43,876 nt of DNA from Labilithrix sp. (lineage in GTDB: Bacteria > Myxococcota > Polyangia > Polyangiales > Polyangiaceae), in NCBI GenBank assembly GCA_028287035.1, contig JAQBQL010000057.1:1-43876 (forward strand), written 5' to 3'. The notes beneath the pieces were generated by a model. That model was not told the DNA's origin. It ran no database searches and saw nothing but the letters and a program-made list of their open reading frames with translations. Of this stretch, positions 26,290-35,270 are shown in pieces (the first letter of the stretch is position 1; every line of letters begins with the position of its first letter). The position numbers and the translations under genes are program-made.

Positions 26290-26580
26290 TCAGGCCGTCG
26301 CTGCGGGAGCCGCGACGGAGGAAGCGGCCGCCGGGTAGACCGAGACCTTCTTCTTGTCGTTCGTCTTCCACTCGTACTTCACCTGGCCGTCGATCAGCGC
26401 GAACAAGGTGAAATCCTTGCCCTTGCCGACGTTCTTGCCTGGCGAGATCGTCTCGCCGACCTGGCGGATGATGATGTTGCCTGCACGGACGGTCTCGCCG
26501 CCGTACACCTTCACGCCACGACGCTGCGCGTTGGAATCGCGGCCGTTACGCGTGCTGCCTGCACCTTTTTTGTGAGCCAT
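26290..26580 (-). CDS. rpmA: 50S ribosomal protein L27
   Basis: 96 aa from ATG 26580. [19 protein letters not shown], then [19 protein letters not shown] and HPG-like [19 protein letters not shown] are diagnostic of L27. The start is directly MAHKKG, so there is no N-terminal extension of the kind cleaved in Firmicutes. The C-terminal Ala/Ser/Pro tail is longer than in E. coli (85 aa). GGAAG lies upstream. It follows rplU by 24 bp. Confidence 0.97.
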   Translation of the reverse strand: MAHKKGAGSTRNGRDSNAQRRGVKVYGGETVRAGNIIIRQVGETISPGKNVGKGKDFTLFALIDGQVKYEWKTNDKKKVSVYPAAASSVAAPAATA

Positions 26581-26604
26581 GGCTTCTGCTTCTTCCTTTG
26601 GCTA

Positions 26605-26916
26605 TCAGCCAGCGACGCTGGTGATCTCGAGCGCGGTGAAGGGCTGACGGTGACCGGACTTGCGGCGGTAGTTCTTCCGACGCTTGAACTTGAAGACGAT
26701 GATCTTCTCACCGCGATCCTGGCCGATGATCTTCGCCTCGACCTTCGCGCCGCCGACCACCGGCTTGCCGATCTTGATGCCGTCGCCGCTGCCGATCAGG
26801 AGCACTTCGCTCAGGCTGATCGCATCGCCGACGTTGCCCGCGAGCTTTTCGACGCGGAGCTTGTCGCCCTGCGCCACTCGATACTGCTTACCGCCCGTTT
26901 TGATGACCGCGTACAT
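26605..26916 (-). CDS. rplU: 50S ribosomal protein L21
   Basis: 103 aa from ATG 26916, with AGAGGG upstream. MYAVIKTGGKQYRVAQGDKL at the start and FKFKRRKNYRRKSGHRQPFT near the end are the family signatures; the protein binds 23S rRNA. First gene of rplU-rpmA, transcribed from the promoter at 27016-27043 with a leader of about 90 nt that has several short G/C-rich inverted repeats and could hold a control structure. Confidence 0.97.
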   Translation of the reverse strand: MYAVIKTGGKQYRVAQGDKLRVEKLAGNVGDAISLSEVLLIGSGDGIKIGKPVVGGAKVEAKIIGQDRGEKIIVFKFKRRKNYRRKSGHRQPFTALEITSVAG

Positions 26917-27015
26917 TCAGAAGCCCTCTTGGTGAGCCGCGGGGTCCCCAGGGTAGGAGGCCACGTCGGCGGGGTTTCCCGGCCCCACTCATGGAGGGGG
27001 GACGAGGGACGCGGC

Positions 27016-27043
27016 AGTATATGGAGAGCCGTCCTTTTGTAAA
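27016..27043 (-). promoter_or_regulatory. Promoter of rplU-rpmA
   Basis: Minus strand: TTTACA (27043-27038), 16-bp spacer, TATACT (27021-27016). This is the closest match to the sigma-70 consensus seen in the window, in the only AT-richer stretch of the intergenic gap, about 100 bp upstream of the L21 start codon. Confidence 0.75.
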
Positions 27044-27117
27044 GGCGTACGGCGAAACGACGTGAAGGGCGGCCGAAGGGGCCGGCCTGGCCCGGCCTGG
27101 TCCGATCCGCCCCCGTC

Positions 27118-27134
27118 GTGCATAATCATTGCAC
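27118..27134 (+). promoter_or_regulatory. Inverted repeat over a possible -10 element
   Basis: GTGCATAATCATTGCAC has 5-bp arms (GTGCA/TGCAC) around a 7-bp centre. CATAAT at 27121-27126 is a good -10 candidate for the lipoprotein gene at 27186. A site of this size could be an operator; no -35 is evident. Inference only. Confidence 0.35.
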
Positions 27135-27185
27135 GCTCGCTGCCCGCCCGCTCTCGTCGGCGTTCGGGCTTCTCTTGGAGGATGC

Positions 27186-27866
27186 ATGGATTTTCGCGGT
27201 GTTCTGGGGATCAGCCTGGCGTCCGGTGCGATCGCGGCGGTCATTTCGTGCAGCTCGGCGGACCCCTCGACCATCAACTTCAGCGAGCGGCCGAAGACCG
27301 ACCCGATCACGGGCTCGAGCGGTTCGAGCGGCTCGTCGGGGTCGAGCGGCTCGAGCGGCTCGAGCGGGTCGACGGGTGACGGAGGAAGCGCCGAGGGCGG
27401 CGCGGAAGCCGGCGGCCCGGTGACGGCGTTCTCGGGCGCGGCGGCCTACGACGGCACGACGGCCGGCATGCAGACCGGCTCGAAGAACACGGGGCACACG
27501 TTCGCGAACAACGACCCCGCGGGGCAGGACTGCTCGACCTGCCACAAGGCAGGCGGCGCAGGTCCCGAGTGGGCGTTCGGCGCGACGGTCTACTCGTCCT
27601 CGGCAGGCACCACGGCGCTGACGACCCATGCCGAGGTCCGCATCGTGGACGCGGCGGGCAAGGCGGTCGGGAGCGCGTACACCGACGAGCTCGGCAACTT
27701 CTGGACGGAGGCGGTTGCGGGCGGGATCCCTGCGGGCTCGCACGTCGGCGTGCGCAACGGGACGACGACCAAGCTGATGAGCGGAACGCTCGGACCCGGC
27801 CAGGGCGCGTGCGCGCAGGCGGGCTGCCACGTCACGGGCGCGCAGGGAAAGATCTACCTGCAGTAG
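27186..27866 (+). CDS. Lipoprotein with c-type haem-binding motifs
   Basis: 226 aa from ATG 27186; GGAGG at 27177-27181 fixes the start. Signal peptide with VISC lipobox (Cys22). A (Ser-Ser-Gly)n linker at about 43-63 comes from a DNA repeat at roughly 27312-27370. The domain contains a canonical haem c motif CSTCH (Cys116, Cys119, His120) and near the C-terminus CAQAGCH (Cys209, Cys214, His215), a CX4CH spacing known in some multihaem cytochromes. Between them is a carboxypeptidase-regulatory-like beta-sandwich pattern (HAEVRIVDAAGKAVGSAYTD, then GNFWTEAV). It could be a periplasmic mono- or dihaem electron-transfer protein. Whether the second site binds haem is uncertain. Confidence 0.75.
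   Translation: MDFRGVLGISLASGAIAAVISCSSADPSTINFSERPKTDPITGSSGSSGSSGSSGSSGSSGSTGDGGSAEGGAEAGGPVTAFSGAAAYDGTTAGMQTGSKNTGHTFANNDPAGQDCSTCHKAGGAGPEWAFGATVYSSSAGTTALTTHAEVRIVDAAGKAVGSAYTDELGNFWTEAVAGGIPAGSHVGVRNGTTTKLMSGTLGPGQGACAQAGCHVTGAQGKIYLQ
27312..27370 (+). repeat. Short tandem repeat encoding a Ser-Ser-Gly linker
   Basis: Imperfect repeats of the 9-mer GGCTCGAGC/GGTTCGAGC encode SSGSSGSSG. The units are 9 bp, so length changes would stay in frame and alter only linker length. Confidence 0.7.
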
Positions 27867-27874
27867 GCGCGTGC

Positions 27875-30800
27875 TCAGTAGCGATGCTGGAAGAGGACGT
27901 CGAGGATCGACGTCCCGCGGTCGCCCCGGGTCCCGATGAGCGACCACTTCGGGATGAACTGCCACTCGAGGAAGAGGTACGTCGTGTCGGGCTCGCGCTG
28001 CGAGAAGCCTGACGCGTAGCCGAGCTGCACCTTCAGGTTGCGGCGCAGGCGATAGCCGACCTTCGTGCGGACGCGGTTGGCGCTCGTGCGATCCTGCTCG
28101 AGGTCGATGTCCTCGTTCAGCTCGCCGAGCGCGCGGTTCAGGCCCGAGGAGGCGAGCCCGGTGCCGAGCGCCGCCGCCTGCTGGCCGTCGCTCGGCCGCT
28201 CGCCCTGGGTCGCCTGGTTCGGGTCGGCGCGGCCGAAGAGCAGGATCGACAGGATCTCCGTCTTCGAGAACGAGGGCTCGGAGCGGAGCGTGAGCTTGCC
28301 GGTCTTGAGCGGCCCGTTGAACTCGACCCACACGCGCGTGCGGTCGGGCGCGTCCCAGTAGGCGGCGGCGACGACGACCGGGTCCGCGGAGCTCTCGCCC
28401 TCGACGAACGTGACCGTGCCGTGGTCGACGACGAACTTCCGGCCCTGCACATCGATGGTGCCGCCGCTCTTCAGGGCGATCTGACCGGCGACCGCAACCT
28501 CCTCGGCGATGTCGACCACCGTGCGTCCCGAGAGCGAGATGCGGAGGCCGCGACCCTCGAGCTCGACGTCGTTGCCGAGGAGGATCGTGATCTGCGCGAT
28601 CTCCTGGCTCTTCGGCTTCTGGCCGGCCGCCACCTCCGCCGCCTGCTTCAGCGCGGCGGCCGCGCCGGGGCGCTCTTTCACGGCCACGAGCCGGCCGTTC
28701 TTCTGGCGGACGCCGACGTCGATCGCCGGATCGGGATCGAGCGACTGCAGGTTCTGCGTGCCGCGGTCGGGCACGGTGATCTTGGTGCGCGGCACGTCGA
28801 CGGTGAGAAGCAGGGCGCCCGTCTCGGCCGACACCGTGGCCTTCACCTTGAACTCGCCGGTGGCCTGCGCGAACGTCGCGCCCTCGGCGCTGAGGGGCAC
28901 GCCTTCCTTGGAGGGGATGACGACGACCGCGTCGGCGGCCTCGAAGTGGAGGCCCTTCATGCGGCCCGTCGCGGAGGCGTTCACGAGCCCCGCGCCGACC
29001 TTGCCGGTCACGTTGCTGAGGCGGAAGACGCCGTTGCGCTCGAACTGCGCGATGGCGCTGACGTCGGAGATCTCCTCGCCGAGCGCGTTGACGTAGAGGC
29101 GGCCGCCCGAGAGCGTGAGGCCGCCCTGGAAGACCTGGTTCTCCGCGTCGATGACCGCGCTGCCCCGGCCGTTCACGACCCCGTCGAGCTCCGGGATCGC
29201 CCGGCGCACGAACGGCCGGAGGATGCCGATCTTCATCTTGTCGACGCTGTAGTCGACGCGCGTCTGCTTCGTGGGATCCCAGTCCACGTCGAGCGCCGCC
29301 CACGCGAGCGCCTGGGAGCTGACCTGCACCGCGCCCGTGCCGCCGTCCTCCTGCTTGACGGTCGCGCTGGCTTCGAGGAGGCCGCTCTTCGCCGACACCT
29401 CGAAGTCGCCGCGCTGCATGCGGACGCCGGCGATGCTGAGCCCCTCGACGCCGGCGGTGACGTGGAGATCGGGATAGCCGGCGAGGTTCTTCAGGCTCGC
29501 GTGGCCGGTGAGCGCGCCGCGTATGTCTGCCCCGAACGGCAGCGGGCCGAGCTCGAGGTTCGTGACGTCGACCTCGCTGGAGGCGTTCCAGATGACGCCG
29601 TTGCCCGCGTAGAGATCGGCGGCGGAGAGCCGGCCCAGCAGGAGGCCACGCATCTGCGCGCTCGTGGCCGCCGGGGCCGGAGTGGCCGCCGCCTCGGCGG
29701 GGAGCGCGCCGGCGCGCCCGGGTCGCCGCGCTCGCGGCCGCGCCTCGTCGGCGCCGAACGACGCGACGAAGCGGTCGCCGTCCCAGTGACCACGGATCGT
29801 CGCATCGACGGGCCGGTAGGCCTGACCCACGCGCGCCGCGCCGCGCGGCCGACCCAGCGCGGTGCCGCTCGCCTCGAGGGTGACGTCGGGACGCGAGAGC
29901 GTGCCGCGGATGTCGGCGTGTGCGGTGATCGCGCCGCGGAGCTCGGGGTTGGCGAAGACGCCGGGCAGCTTGCTCACGTCGCGCTCCGGCATGTCGACCC
30001 GCGCGCCGAGCTCGACGCCGCCGAGCGCCTCGCGCGTGAACTTCTTCCGCCCGGTGATCCACGCGAGGAACGGGACGCGCGCCTTGCCGTCGAGGCTCGC
30101 CAGCACGCCGCCGTCGTCCCAGGCGAGCGCGAAGGTCTCCGTCTCGTCGCTGCCCGCGTCGTAGCCCATGTGAAAGCCCAGATCGACGCCGCTCACGTGG
30201 ATCGGCTTGGCCGCGGGATTGTCGGCCGACGGCGCGAGCGTGAGGTCGAGACCGACCGTGCGCGCCGACGCGTAGACGGTGGGAAGGCTCGCCGCCGAGC
30301 CGCGCTCGATGCGCGCCGAGAGGAGCGCGCGGCCCTCGAGCTGCTCCACGACGTCGGCCCCGAGGAAGGTCAGCACCTGCGTGAGATCGATCTCGGCGCG
30401 CACGTCGGCGGCTCCGGTCGCGCGCGCCAGCGAGGCGAGGGTCGGCGAGGCGGGCAGCTCGGCGTGCAGGCTGGTGAGCTCGACGAATCCGGCCGTGCCG
30501 AGGGTGGCCTTGCCGCGCGCGGCCACCCGGCGTCCGTCGAGGAGCGCGTGGAGCTCGGCGCCCGTGCCGTCGGCCGCGCCCGCCAGCACGACGTCGACGT
30601 GGCCGACCGCGCCTCCGTTACGCGGCGTCACGTCGATGTCGAGGTCGGCGCGCATCTCCGGTGGCAGGAGCCTGAGCTCGGCGATGCCGGTCATCGTCGC
30701 CAGGCGCCGGAGGTCGACGCCCTTCGCGTGCAGCTTGATGGCGGGGATCCCGCCGCCGAGCGCGCCCTCGATGTCGAGCGGCTCGCCGAGGCCGACGATG

Positions 30801-32581
30801 CGGCCGCCGCGCACCGCCACCCCGCCCGGCTCGAGCCGGACCTCGCGGGCGGTCGCCACGATGGCCGTGTCCTTCTCGCTGCCGGTCACGCGCACCTCGG
30901 CCCCCAGGACGCGCGGGACCCCGGTGACGCGGATCTGCCCGCGCGCGGTGGCGCTCGGGTACTCGAGCGGCTTCGCGTCCTGTCCCGTCGCGAGCCGGAT
31001 GCGCGTGCCGCTGGCCGTCACGTCGATGACCGGATCCTGCACCGCCCCCGACAGCTTCGCCTCGACGTGCGCGGTCCCAGCCGACGCGGGGCCGCTGCTG
31101 ATCCCCTGACCGTCGGCGGTGACCTGCGCCTCGACCGTCGCGCGCGCGAGGTCGAGCGTGCCGTTCGCGTGCGCGCGGCCCGCCCCCGACACGAGCCCTC
31201 GCGCCTGCGCGATCGCGCGCAGATCGGAGGAACGCGCGGTCACGTCGAAGTCGAGCTTCTGCTCGGGCACGCGCAGCACGAGATCGCCGTTCAGGGCCAC
31301 GCCGGGCTCGGTCGCGGTGAAGGCAGCGGTGACCCGGTCGCCGGCGAACGTGCCCTTCGCCTCGATCGCCGGCGCCTTCTCGCCCGCGACCTCGCCCGGC
31401 TTCGTGCTCAGGGTGAAGGTGCCCATCGGCCCCGCCGCGCCGAGCGTGCCCTCGGCATGCGCGTGGCCCGAGACGTTGCTCACCGGGCCGCCGAACATCG
31501 CGCCGTTCACGGTCCCGAGATCCGCGTCGAGCACGAACGGACGATCCCCGTCGATGTCGAGCTGACCCTTCGCGTCGAAGGCGGTCGTACCGATGCTGCC
31601 GTTCGCGGTGATCGCGAGCAGGGGCAAGGTGCCCTGGGCGCGTGCGTGCAGCTCGAGCGGCTGGCCGACCGGGAAGAAGGGCAGCGCGTGCGCCACGAGC
31701 TCGGGCGCTGCCCGGGGCACGTCGGCGACCATGGTCAGGACCTCGTGATCCAGCTCGAGGCTCGCGGTCAGCGGGATGCCCGCGGCGTCGCCCGCGATCT
31801 CCCAGTGCATCGCGATGGCCGCGTAGCCGCTGACGGCGCCGTCCTCGACCTTCACGGGGATGGTGAGCATGCCCTGGCCGATGCCGTGCACGTCGCCGAT
31901 CTGACCGGGCAGACGCGGGGAGCGGAGCGTCATGTCACCATGGCTCACGCTGACGAGCAGGCGGCTATCGACCACGAAGACGCCGCCCACCACGTCCTTG
32001 CCTTCGCCGTTCAGCGAGGGCGGCACGAGGTTGCCGTGGGCGGTGGCGTGCTGGATGTGCGCGATGGGGACGAGCAGCAGCACGTCGGGCTCGAGCGGCT
32101 TTCCCGGCGGATGGGGCGTGGCCGGCCCGCTGCTGGGCGGCGAATCGAAGCTGCGCGCGATGCCGAGGTTGTTCTCGGCGTCGACGTCGAGCAGCACGTC
32201 GACGTTCGCGACGTGCGGGTCGTCGATGGCGATCTCGGGCGGCCGTCCGGCGAGCAGCGACCGGACGAGCCGTTCGAGATCGATGCCGGCGTCGATCCCG
32301 TCGGCGCTCACCACCGCGACGCCGTCGGGGTCGACGATCTCGGCGTGCGCCACGTGCACCCGCGCATGACGGCCGATCGAGAGGTGCTCGAGCGTGCCGA
32401 CCACGATCTTGCCGCGGAAGAGCGTGCCCAGCGCCTGGTTGGTGATGGCGACGGTCGCCCGGCGCGTCGCCGCGTGGTCGGCGTGCATGACGAGGCCACC
32501 GGCGAGCGCCGCCGCGAACACCGCGGCGCCGGCGATCGACTCGAGGCTCCGCACGAGCACGGTGCGCGCGCGCTTCCTCAT
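27875..32581 (-). CDS. tamB: TamB-family translocation and assembly protein (DUF490)
   Basis: 1568 aa from ATG 32581. One N-terminal signal anchor (about 13-32: SIAGAAVFAAALAGGLVMHA) is followed by a very long beta-rich region of repeated AsmA/TamB-like strands and the C-terminal DUF490 domain, which ends with a barrel-like YLFLEWQFIPKWSLIGTRGD and ILDVLFQHRY. TamB forms a periplasm-spanning groove thought to carry lipids or unfolded barrel proteins between the membranes and works with the barrel protein TamA. The ATG overlaps the last base of the upstream TGA (TGATG), so the pair is translationally coupled. TamB of E. coli is 1259 aa, so this one is longer. Confidence 0.92.
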   Translation of the reverse strand: MRKRARTVLVRSLESIAGAAVFAAALAGGLVMHADHAATRRATVAITNQALGTLFRGKIVVGTLEHLSIGRHARVHVAHAEIVDPDGVAVVSADGIDAGIDLERLVRSLLAGRPPEIAIDDPHVANVDVLLDVDAENNLGIARSFDSPPSSGPATPHPPGKPLEPDVLLLVPIAHIQHATAHGNLVPPSLNGEGKDVVGGVFVVDSRLLVSVSHGDMTLRSPRLPGQIGDVHGIGQGMLTIPVKVEDGAVSGYAAIAMHWEIAGDAAGIPLTASLELDHEVLTMVADVPRAAPELVAHALPFFPVGQPLELHARAQGTLPLLAITANGSIGTTAFDAKGQLDIDGDRPFVLDADLGTVNGAMFGGPVSNVSGHAHAEGTLGAAGPMGTFTLSTKPGEVAGEKAPAIEAKGTFAGDRVTAAFTATEPGVALNGDLVLRVPEQKLDFDVTARSSDLRAIAQARGLVSGAGRAHANGTLDLARATVEAQVTADGQGISSGPASAGTAHVEAKLSGAVQDPVIDVTASGTRIRLATGQDAKPLEYPSATARGQIRVTGVPRVLGAEVRVTGSEKDTAIVATAREVRLEPGGVAVRGGRIVGLGEPLDIEGALGGGIPAIKLHAKGVDLRRLATMTGIAELRLLPPEMRADLDIDVTPRNGGAVGHVDVVLAGAADGTGAELHALLDGRRVAARGKATLGTAGFVELTSLHAELPASPTLASLARATGAADVRAEIDLTQVLTFLGADVVEQLEGRALLSARIERGSAASLPTVYASARTVGLDLTLAPSADNPAAKPIHVSGVDLGFHMGYDAGSDETETFALAWDDGGVLASLDGKARVPFLAWITGRKKFTREALGGVELGARVDMPERDVSKLPGVFANPELRGAITAHADIRGTLSRPDVTLEASGTALGRPRGAARVGQAYRPVDATIRGHWDGDRFVASFGADEARPRARRPGRAGALPAEAAATPAPAATSAQMRGLLLGRLSAADLYAGNGVIWNASSEVDVTNLELGPLPFGADIRGALTGHASLKNLAGYPDLHVTAGVEGLSIAGVRMQRGDFEVSAKSGLLEASATVKQEDGGTGAVQVSSQALAWAALDVDWDPTKQTRVDYSVDKMKIGILRPFVRRAIPELDGVVNGRGSAVIDAENQVFQGGLTLSGGRLYVNALGEEISDVSAIAQFERNGVFRLSNVTGKVGAGLVNASATGRMKGLHFEAADAVVVIPSKEGVPLSAEGATFAQATGEFKVKATVSAETGALLLTVDVPRTKITVPDRGTQNLQSLDPDPAIDVGVRQKNGRLVAVKERPGAAAALKQAAEVAAGQKPKSQEIAQITILLGNDVELEGRGLRISLSGRTVVDIAEEVAVAGQIALKSGGTIDVQGRKFVVDHGTVTFVEGESSADPVVVAAAYWDAPDRTRVWVEFNGPLKTGKLTLRSEPSFSKTEILSILLFGRADPNQATQGERPSDGQQAAALGTGLASSGLNRALGELNEDIDLEQDRTSANRVRTKVGYRLRRNLKVQLGYASGFSQREPDTTYLFLEWQFIPKWSLIGTRGDRGTSILDVLFQHRY

Positions 32582-34686
32582 CAGAAGGCCTCGCCGATCC
32601 CGAACGCGAGCGCGATCGGGAAGCCGAAGAGCGTGTCCGGCGTGCGCTCGAACGAGGCGTTCTTCGGGGTCTGCAGGCCCGGGATCCGGTAGCCGATGTC
32701 GAGCCGGATGGGACCCACCGGGGTGTCATAGCGCCCGCCGGCGCCGCAGGAGAGGTGCGGGCGATCGAACCTGAGATCGAGCGCGAACGGGGACACGTCG
32801 GCGGCGTCGCAGAACGCGGCGACCGACCACGACTCCGTGAACGAGTAGCGGAGCTCGACGCTGCTCTCCCACAGCGAGCGTCCGCCGGTCGGCAGGCTGC
32901 ACGAGGTGTCGTTCGGATTGCAGCCGGAGGCCGCCACCGACTGCCCGGCCGGGCTCAGGTACGGGATGAGGTCGTACGGGCCGATACCGCGGAGCGGGTA
33001 GCCGCGGTTCGTGCTGGGACCGCCCGAGTAGAAGCCCCGGAAGTAGAGGATCTGGTAGTCGCGCTCGCTGCCGGCGATACGGGACGATCCGGGATTCTTG
33101 AAATTCACCTCCGCGTATTTGCCGTAATCGAACGGCATCAGGAACCCCACCGATCCGCGCAGCGCGAGCACGAGGTGCTTCGTGAGCGGGACGTACGCGC
33201 GCACCTCCGGCTGGTCGCGCACGTCGGAGGCGTCGCCCTGGAACGGCCCGCCCGCGACCTGCAGCTGGTTACCGACGTAGATGCCCTTCCGCGTGTGGAC
33301 GGGGTCGTCGCGGAAATCGAGATACGTGAAGAGATCGACGTACGAGATGAGCAGCGTGAGCGCGTCCGGCGTCTTGCCGAGGTAGTCGAACGGGAAATTC
33401 GCCTGCGCCCCGTACTGGGGATTGATGAGCAGGTGATTCCAGAACATGCGCTCGAGGCCGACCGTCCCCCGGACCTCGTGATACCCGATGACGTTGTGCG
33501 AGGTGCTGCCGGGGAGGAGCACGGGATAAATGCTGTAGTCGACGCGCGCGACGCCGGTGGTGCGCGCCTCGAGGAACGCCGGCTGGCTGAGCGTCGCGTT
33601 GAGGCGATTCTCGAAGAGGATCTTGTCGGGCAACTGCACCGAAGGAAAGCGCGTCGGATAGAGGACGATGCCGGGCTTCTCCTTCACGTCGAGGCGCCGC
33701 AGGCCGCCCAGGAAGTTCGAGCTCTGCCAGCCGACCGTTGCGTGCAGGTCGGTCTTCAGCGAGTCGAACTCGAAGCCGCCGCCCGTGAGCAGGAGCCGCA
33801 GCTTCGACACCTCGCACGTGACCTGGAGCGGCACGATGTGCGGCTCCTCCTCGACCTTCGTGAGGTCCGGGGTCACCTCGACGGACGCGAACACCCCGAG
33901 GTCGAGCAGCGCCTGGCGGGCGCTCGCGATCTCCTCGCTCGAGTAGAGGTCGCCCTCCTTCACGGCGAAGATGGTGCGGACCTTGTCCTCGGGAAGCTGC
34001 TGGAGACCCTTCACCGCGATCTTGCCGATGTGGGCGAGCGGTCCGGGGGTGACGGTGAAGGTGAGCTTGGCGGTGCTCGTGGCGAGGTCGACCTCGGCAT
34101 GGCGGGCCACCCTGGCGTTCGCGTGGCCGCGCGACGTGAGCAGCTTGACCGCGGCGATCTCCGCCTCGTCGAGCTTGTCCTCGTCGAGCTTCGCGCCCTT
34201 CGGGAGCACGGCCTCGACCGCGGCGCGTAGCTCCTGGCGCGTCTTCTCGTCGATCGACGCCTCGTCGGGGAGCTCGATGACGTCGACGAGGACCGGCGGC
34301 CCCTCGGTGACCTCGATCGTCACGTGCACCTTGTTGCCTTCGGGCTCGACGCGCGCGACGCGCACCTGCGCCTCGTAGAAGCCGCGCGCCTTCATGTACC
34401 GCTCGACGCGGGCGAGATCGCGTCGCAGCGCGTAGCGGTCGAAGAGCTCGTACTCGTAGTAGATGCCGTAGAAGAGGCCGAGGAACTCCGGCGTCGCGCG
34501 CGTCGTGATGCGCCCCTCGAGATCTTCGTGGTCGATGCTGGCCGCGCCGACCACCTCGACGGTCGCAATCGCCGTCTTGCCGCTCGGGACGCGGTAACAT
34601 CCGGTCCCGGCGAGCGTGGCGACCATGGCGAGCAGCAGCAGGGCGCGCATGACCCTCGTGGGTCTGTCCCCGCGCGCCTCCGTCAT
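32581..34686 (-). CDS. tamA: TamA/BamA-family outer-membrane barrel protein with POTRA domains
   Basis: 701 aa from ATG 34686, chosen because a -10-like TATGGT lies 8 nt upstream; ATG 34650 would give a shorter signal sequence and is the alternative. The signal sequence ends LAGTGC, a near-lipobox whose -3 residue is Gly, so lipidation is doubtful. Three POTRA-like units follow (VEVVGAASIDHEDLEGRI; VHVTIEVTEGPPVLVDVIEL; GPLAHIGKIAVKGLQQLPED), then the Omp85 barrel (SFSRGY-like region is FRGFYSGGPSTNRGYPLRGI; the last strand is not the usual terminal Phe pattern but ends EAF). It inserts into or exports through the outer membrane together with the TamB encoded downstream. Confidence 0.88.
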   Translation of the reverse strand: MTEARGDRPTRVMRALLLLAMVATLAGTGCYRVPSGKTAIATVEVVGAASIDHEDLEGRITTRATPEFLGLFYGIYYEYELFDRYALRRDLARVERYMKARGFYEAQVRVARVEPEGNKVHVTIEVTEGPPVLVDVIELPDEASIDEKTRQELRAAVEAVLPKGAKLDEDKLDEAEIAAVKLLTSRGHANARVARHAEVDLATSTAKLTFTVTPGPLAHIGKIAVKGLQQLPEDKVRTIFAVKEGDLYSSEEIASARQALLDLGVFASVEVTPDLTKVEEEPHIVPLQVTCEVSKLRLLLTGGGFEFDSLKTDLHATVGWQSSNFLGGLRRLDVKEKPGIVLYPTRFPSVQLPDKILFENRLNATLSQPAFLEARTTGVARVDYSIYPVLLPGSTSHNVIGYHEVRGTVGLERMFWNHLLINPQYGAQANFPFDYLGKTPDALTLLISYVDLFTYLDFRDDPVHTRKGIYVGNQLQVAGGPFQGDASDVRDQPEVRAYVPLTKHLVLALRGSVGFLMPFDYGKYAEVNFKNPGSSRIAGSERDYQILYFRGFYSGGPSTNRGYPLRGIGPYDLIPYLSPAGQSVAASGCNPNDTSCSLPTGGRSLWESSVELRYSFTESWSVAAFCDAADVSPFALDLRFDRPHLSCGAGGRYDTPVGPIRLDIGYRIPGLQTPKNASFERTPDTLFGFPIALAFGIGEAF

Positions 34687-34694
34687 CGGGGCGG

Positions 34695-34700
34695 ACCATA
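34695..34700 (-). promoter_or_regulatory. Possible -10 element of the tamAB operon
   Basis: Minus-strand TATGGT with 8 nt to ATG 34686. No convincing -35. Part of the recurring short-leader pattern. Confidence 0.35.
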
Positions 34701-34723
34701 GCAAGGTCTGGTCGGGGCAGCGC

Positions 34724-35245
34724 ATGTGGCTGCGGGGCGGGGTGCTGGCCCTCCTCCTCGCCATCGGGTGCGGCCCGGGCGCGCTGCCGCGGCCTGCATC
34801 GACGCCGGTGCTGGCGGCCGATTACGTCGAGGTCCCGTTCACGCCCCGGCCGCCTCCCGTCGAGATCGTCCCGCCGCGTCCGGCGGCGAGCGGTGACCTC
34901 GTGTGGGCAGACGGCGGATGGGAGTGGAGCGGTGAGCGCTACCGCTGGGATGCCGGCGGCTGGTTCGTGGTGCCTGCGGGAGTGAAGCGCGCCCGCTGGG
35001 TGCTGGTGAGGAGACAGGTGGACGGCCAGCTGTTCTTCGCGCCTTCGTCGTGGCGCGACGCTGCCGGGAAGGCGGTGAACGGGCTTCGGCCGATCGCCCG
35101 CGCGCAGACGCGGCTCGGCGGCAGCGCCTCGGGCCTCGACGACACGGGCGGCGGAGGTGCGGCGAGCGCGCCGACCGAGTCCCCGCCGCCCACGCCGAGG
35201 GAGAGCGGCCCGTCCGCGCCGCCGGCCCCTCCGGTGGACGAGTGA
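34724..35245 (+). CDS. Lipoprotein with WXXGXW-type motif
   Basis: 173 aa from ATG 34724. Signal peptide with AIGC lipobox. Residues about 60-85 carry a Trp/Tyr/Gly pattern (WADGGWEWSGERYRWDAGGW) of the WXXGXW repeat type found in small envelope proteins, followed by WVLVRRQVDGQLFFAPSSW and a Pro/Ser-rich tail of about 50 residues. Divergent from tamA with 37 bp between the start codons, and followed by the gene at 35271, whose promoter overlaps its 3' end. Confidence 0.72.
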   Translation: MWLRGGVLALLLAIGCGPGALPRPASTPVLAADYVEVPFTPRPPPVEIVPPRPAASGDLVWADGGWEWSGERYRWDAGGWFVVPAGVKRARWVLVRRQVDGQLFFAPSSWRDAAGKAVNGLRPIARAQTRLGGSASGLDDTGGGGAASAPTESPPPTPRESGPSAPPAPPVDE

Positions 35246-35263
35246 CGATAGGGATGGTCTACT
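35235..35263 (+). promoter_or_regulatory. Promoter of the 35271 gene
   Basis: TGGACG (35235-35240), 17-bp spacer, TCTACT (35258-35263), then 7 nt to GTG 35271. The -35 hexamer TGGACG is also seen before pqqA (42769). Confidence 0.45.
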
Positions 35264-35270
35264 CGAGGCT

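Noticed and set aside
27126..30062. Long minus-strand open frame across the haem-motif lipoprotein gene and the tamB end
   Set aside because: Out of frame with tamB, Arg/His/Gly-rich, no recognisable domains; a shadow frame.
28421..32692. Very long open frame on the + strand, opposite tamB
   Set aside because: It lies entirely antisense to the TamB gene, has Arg/Asp/Gly-rich composition without any motif, and is the expected third-position shadow in GC-rich DNA.
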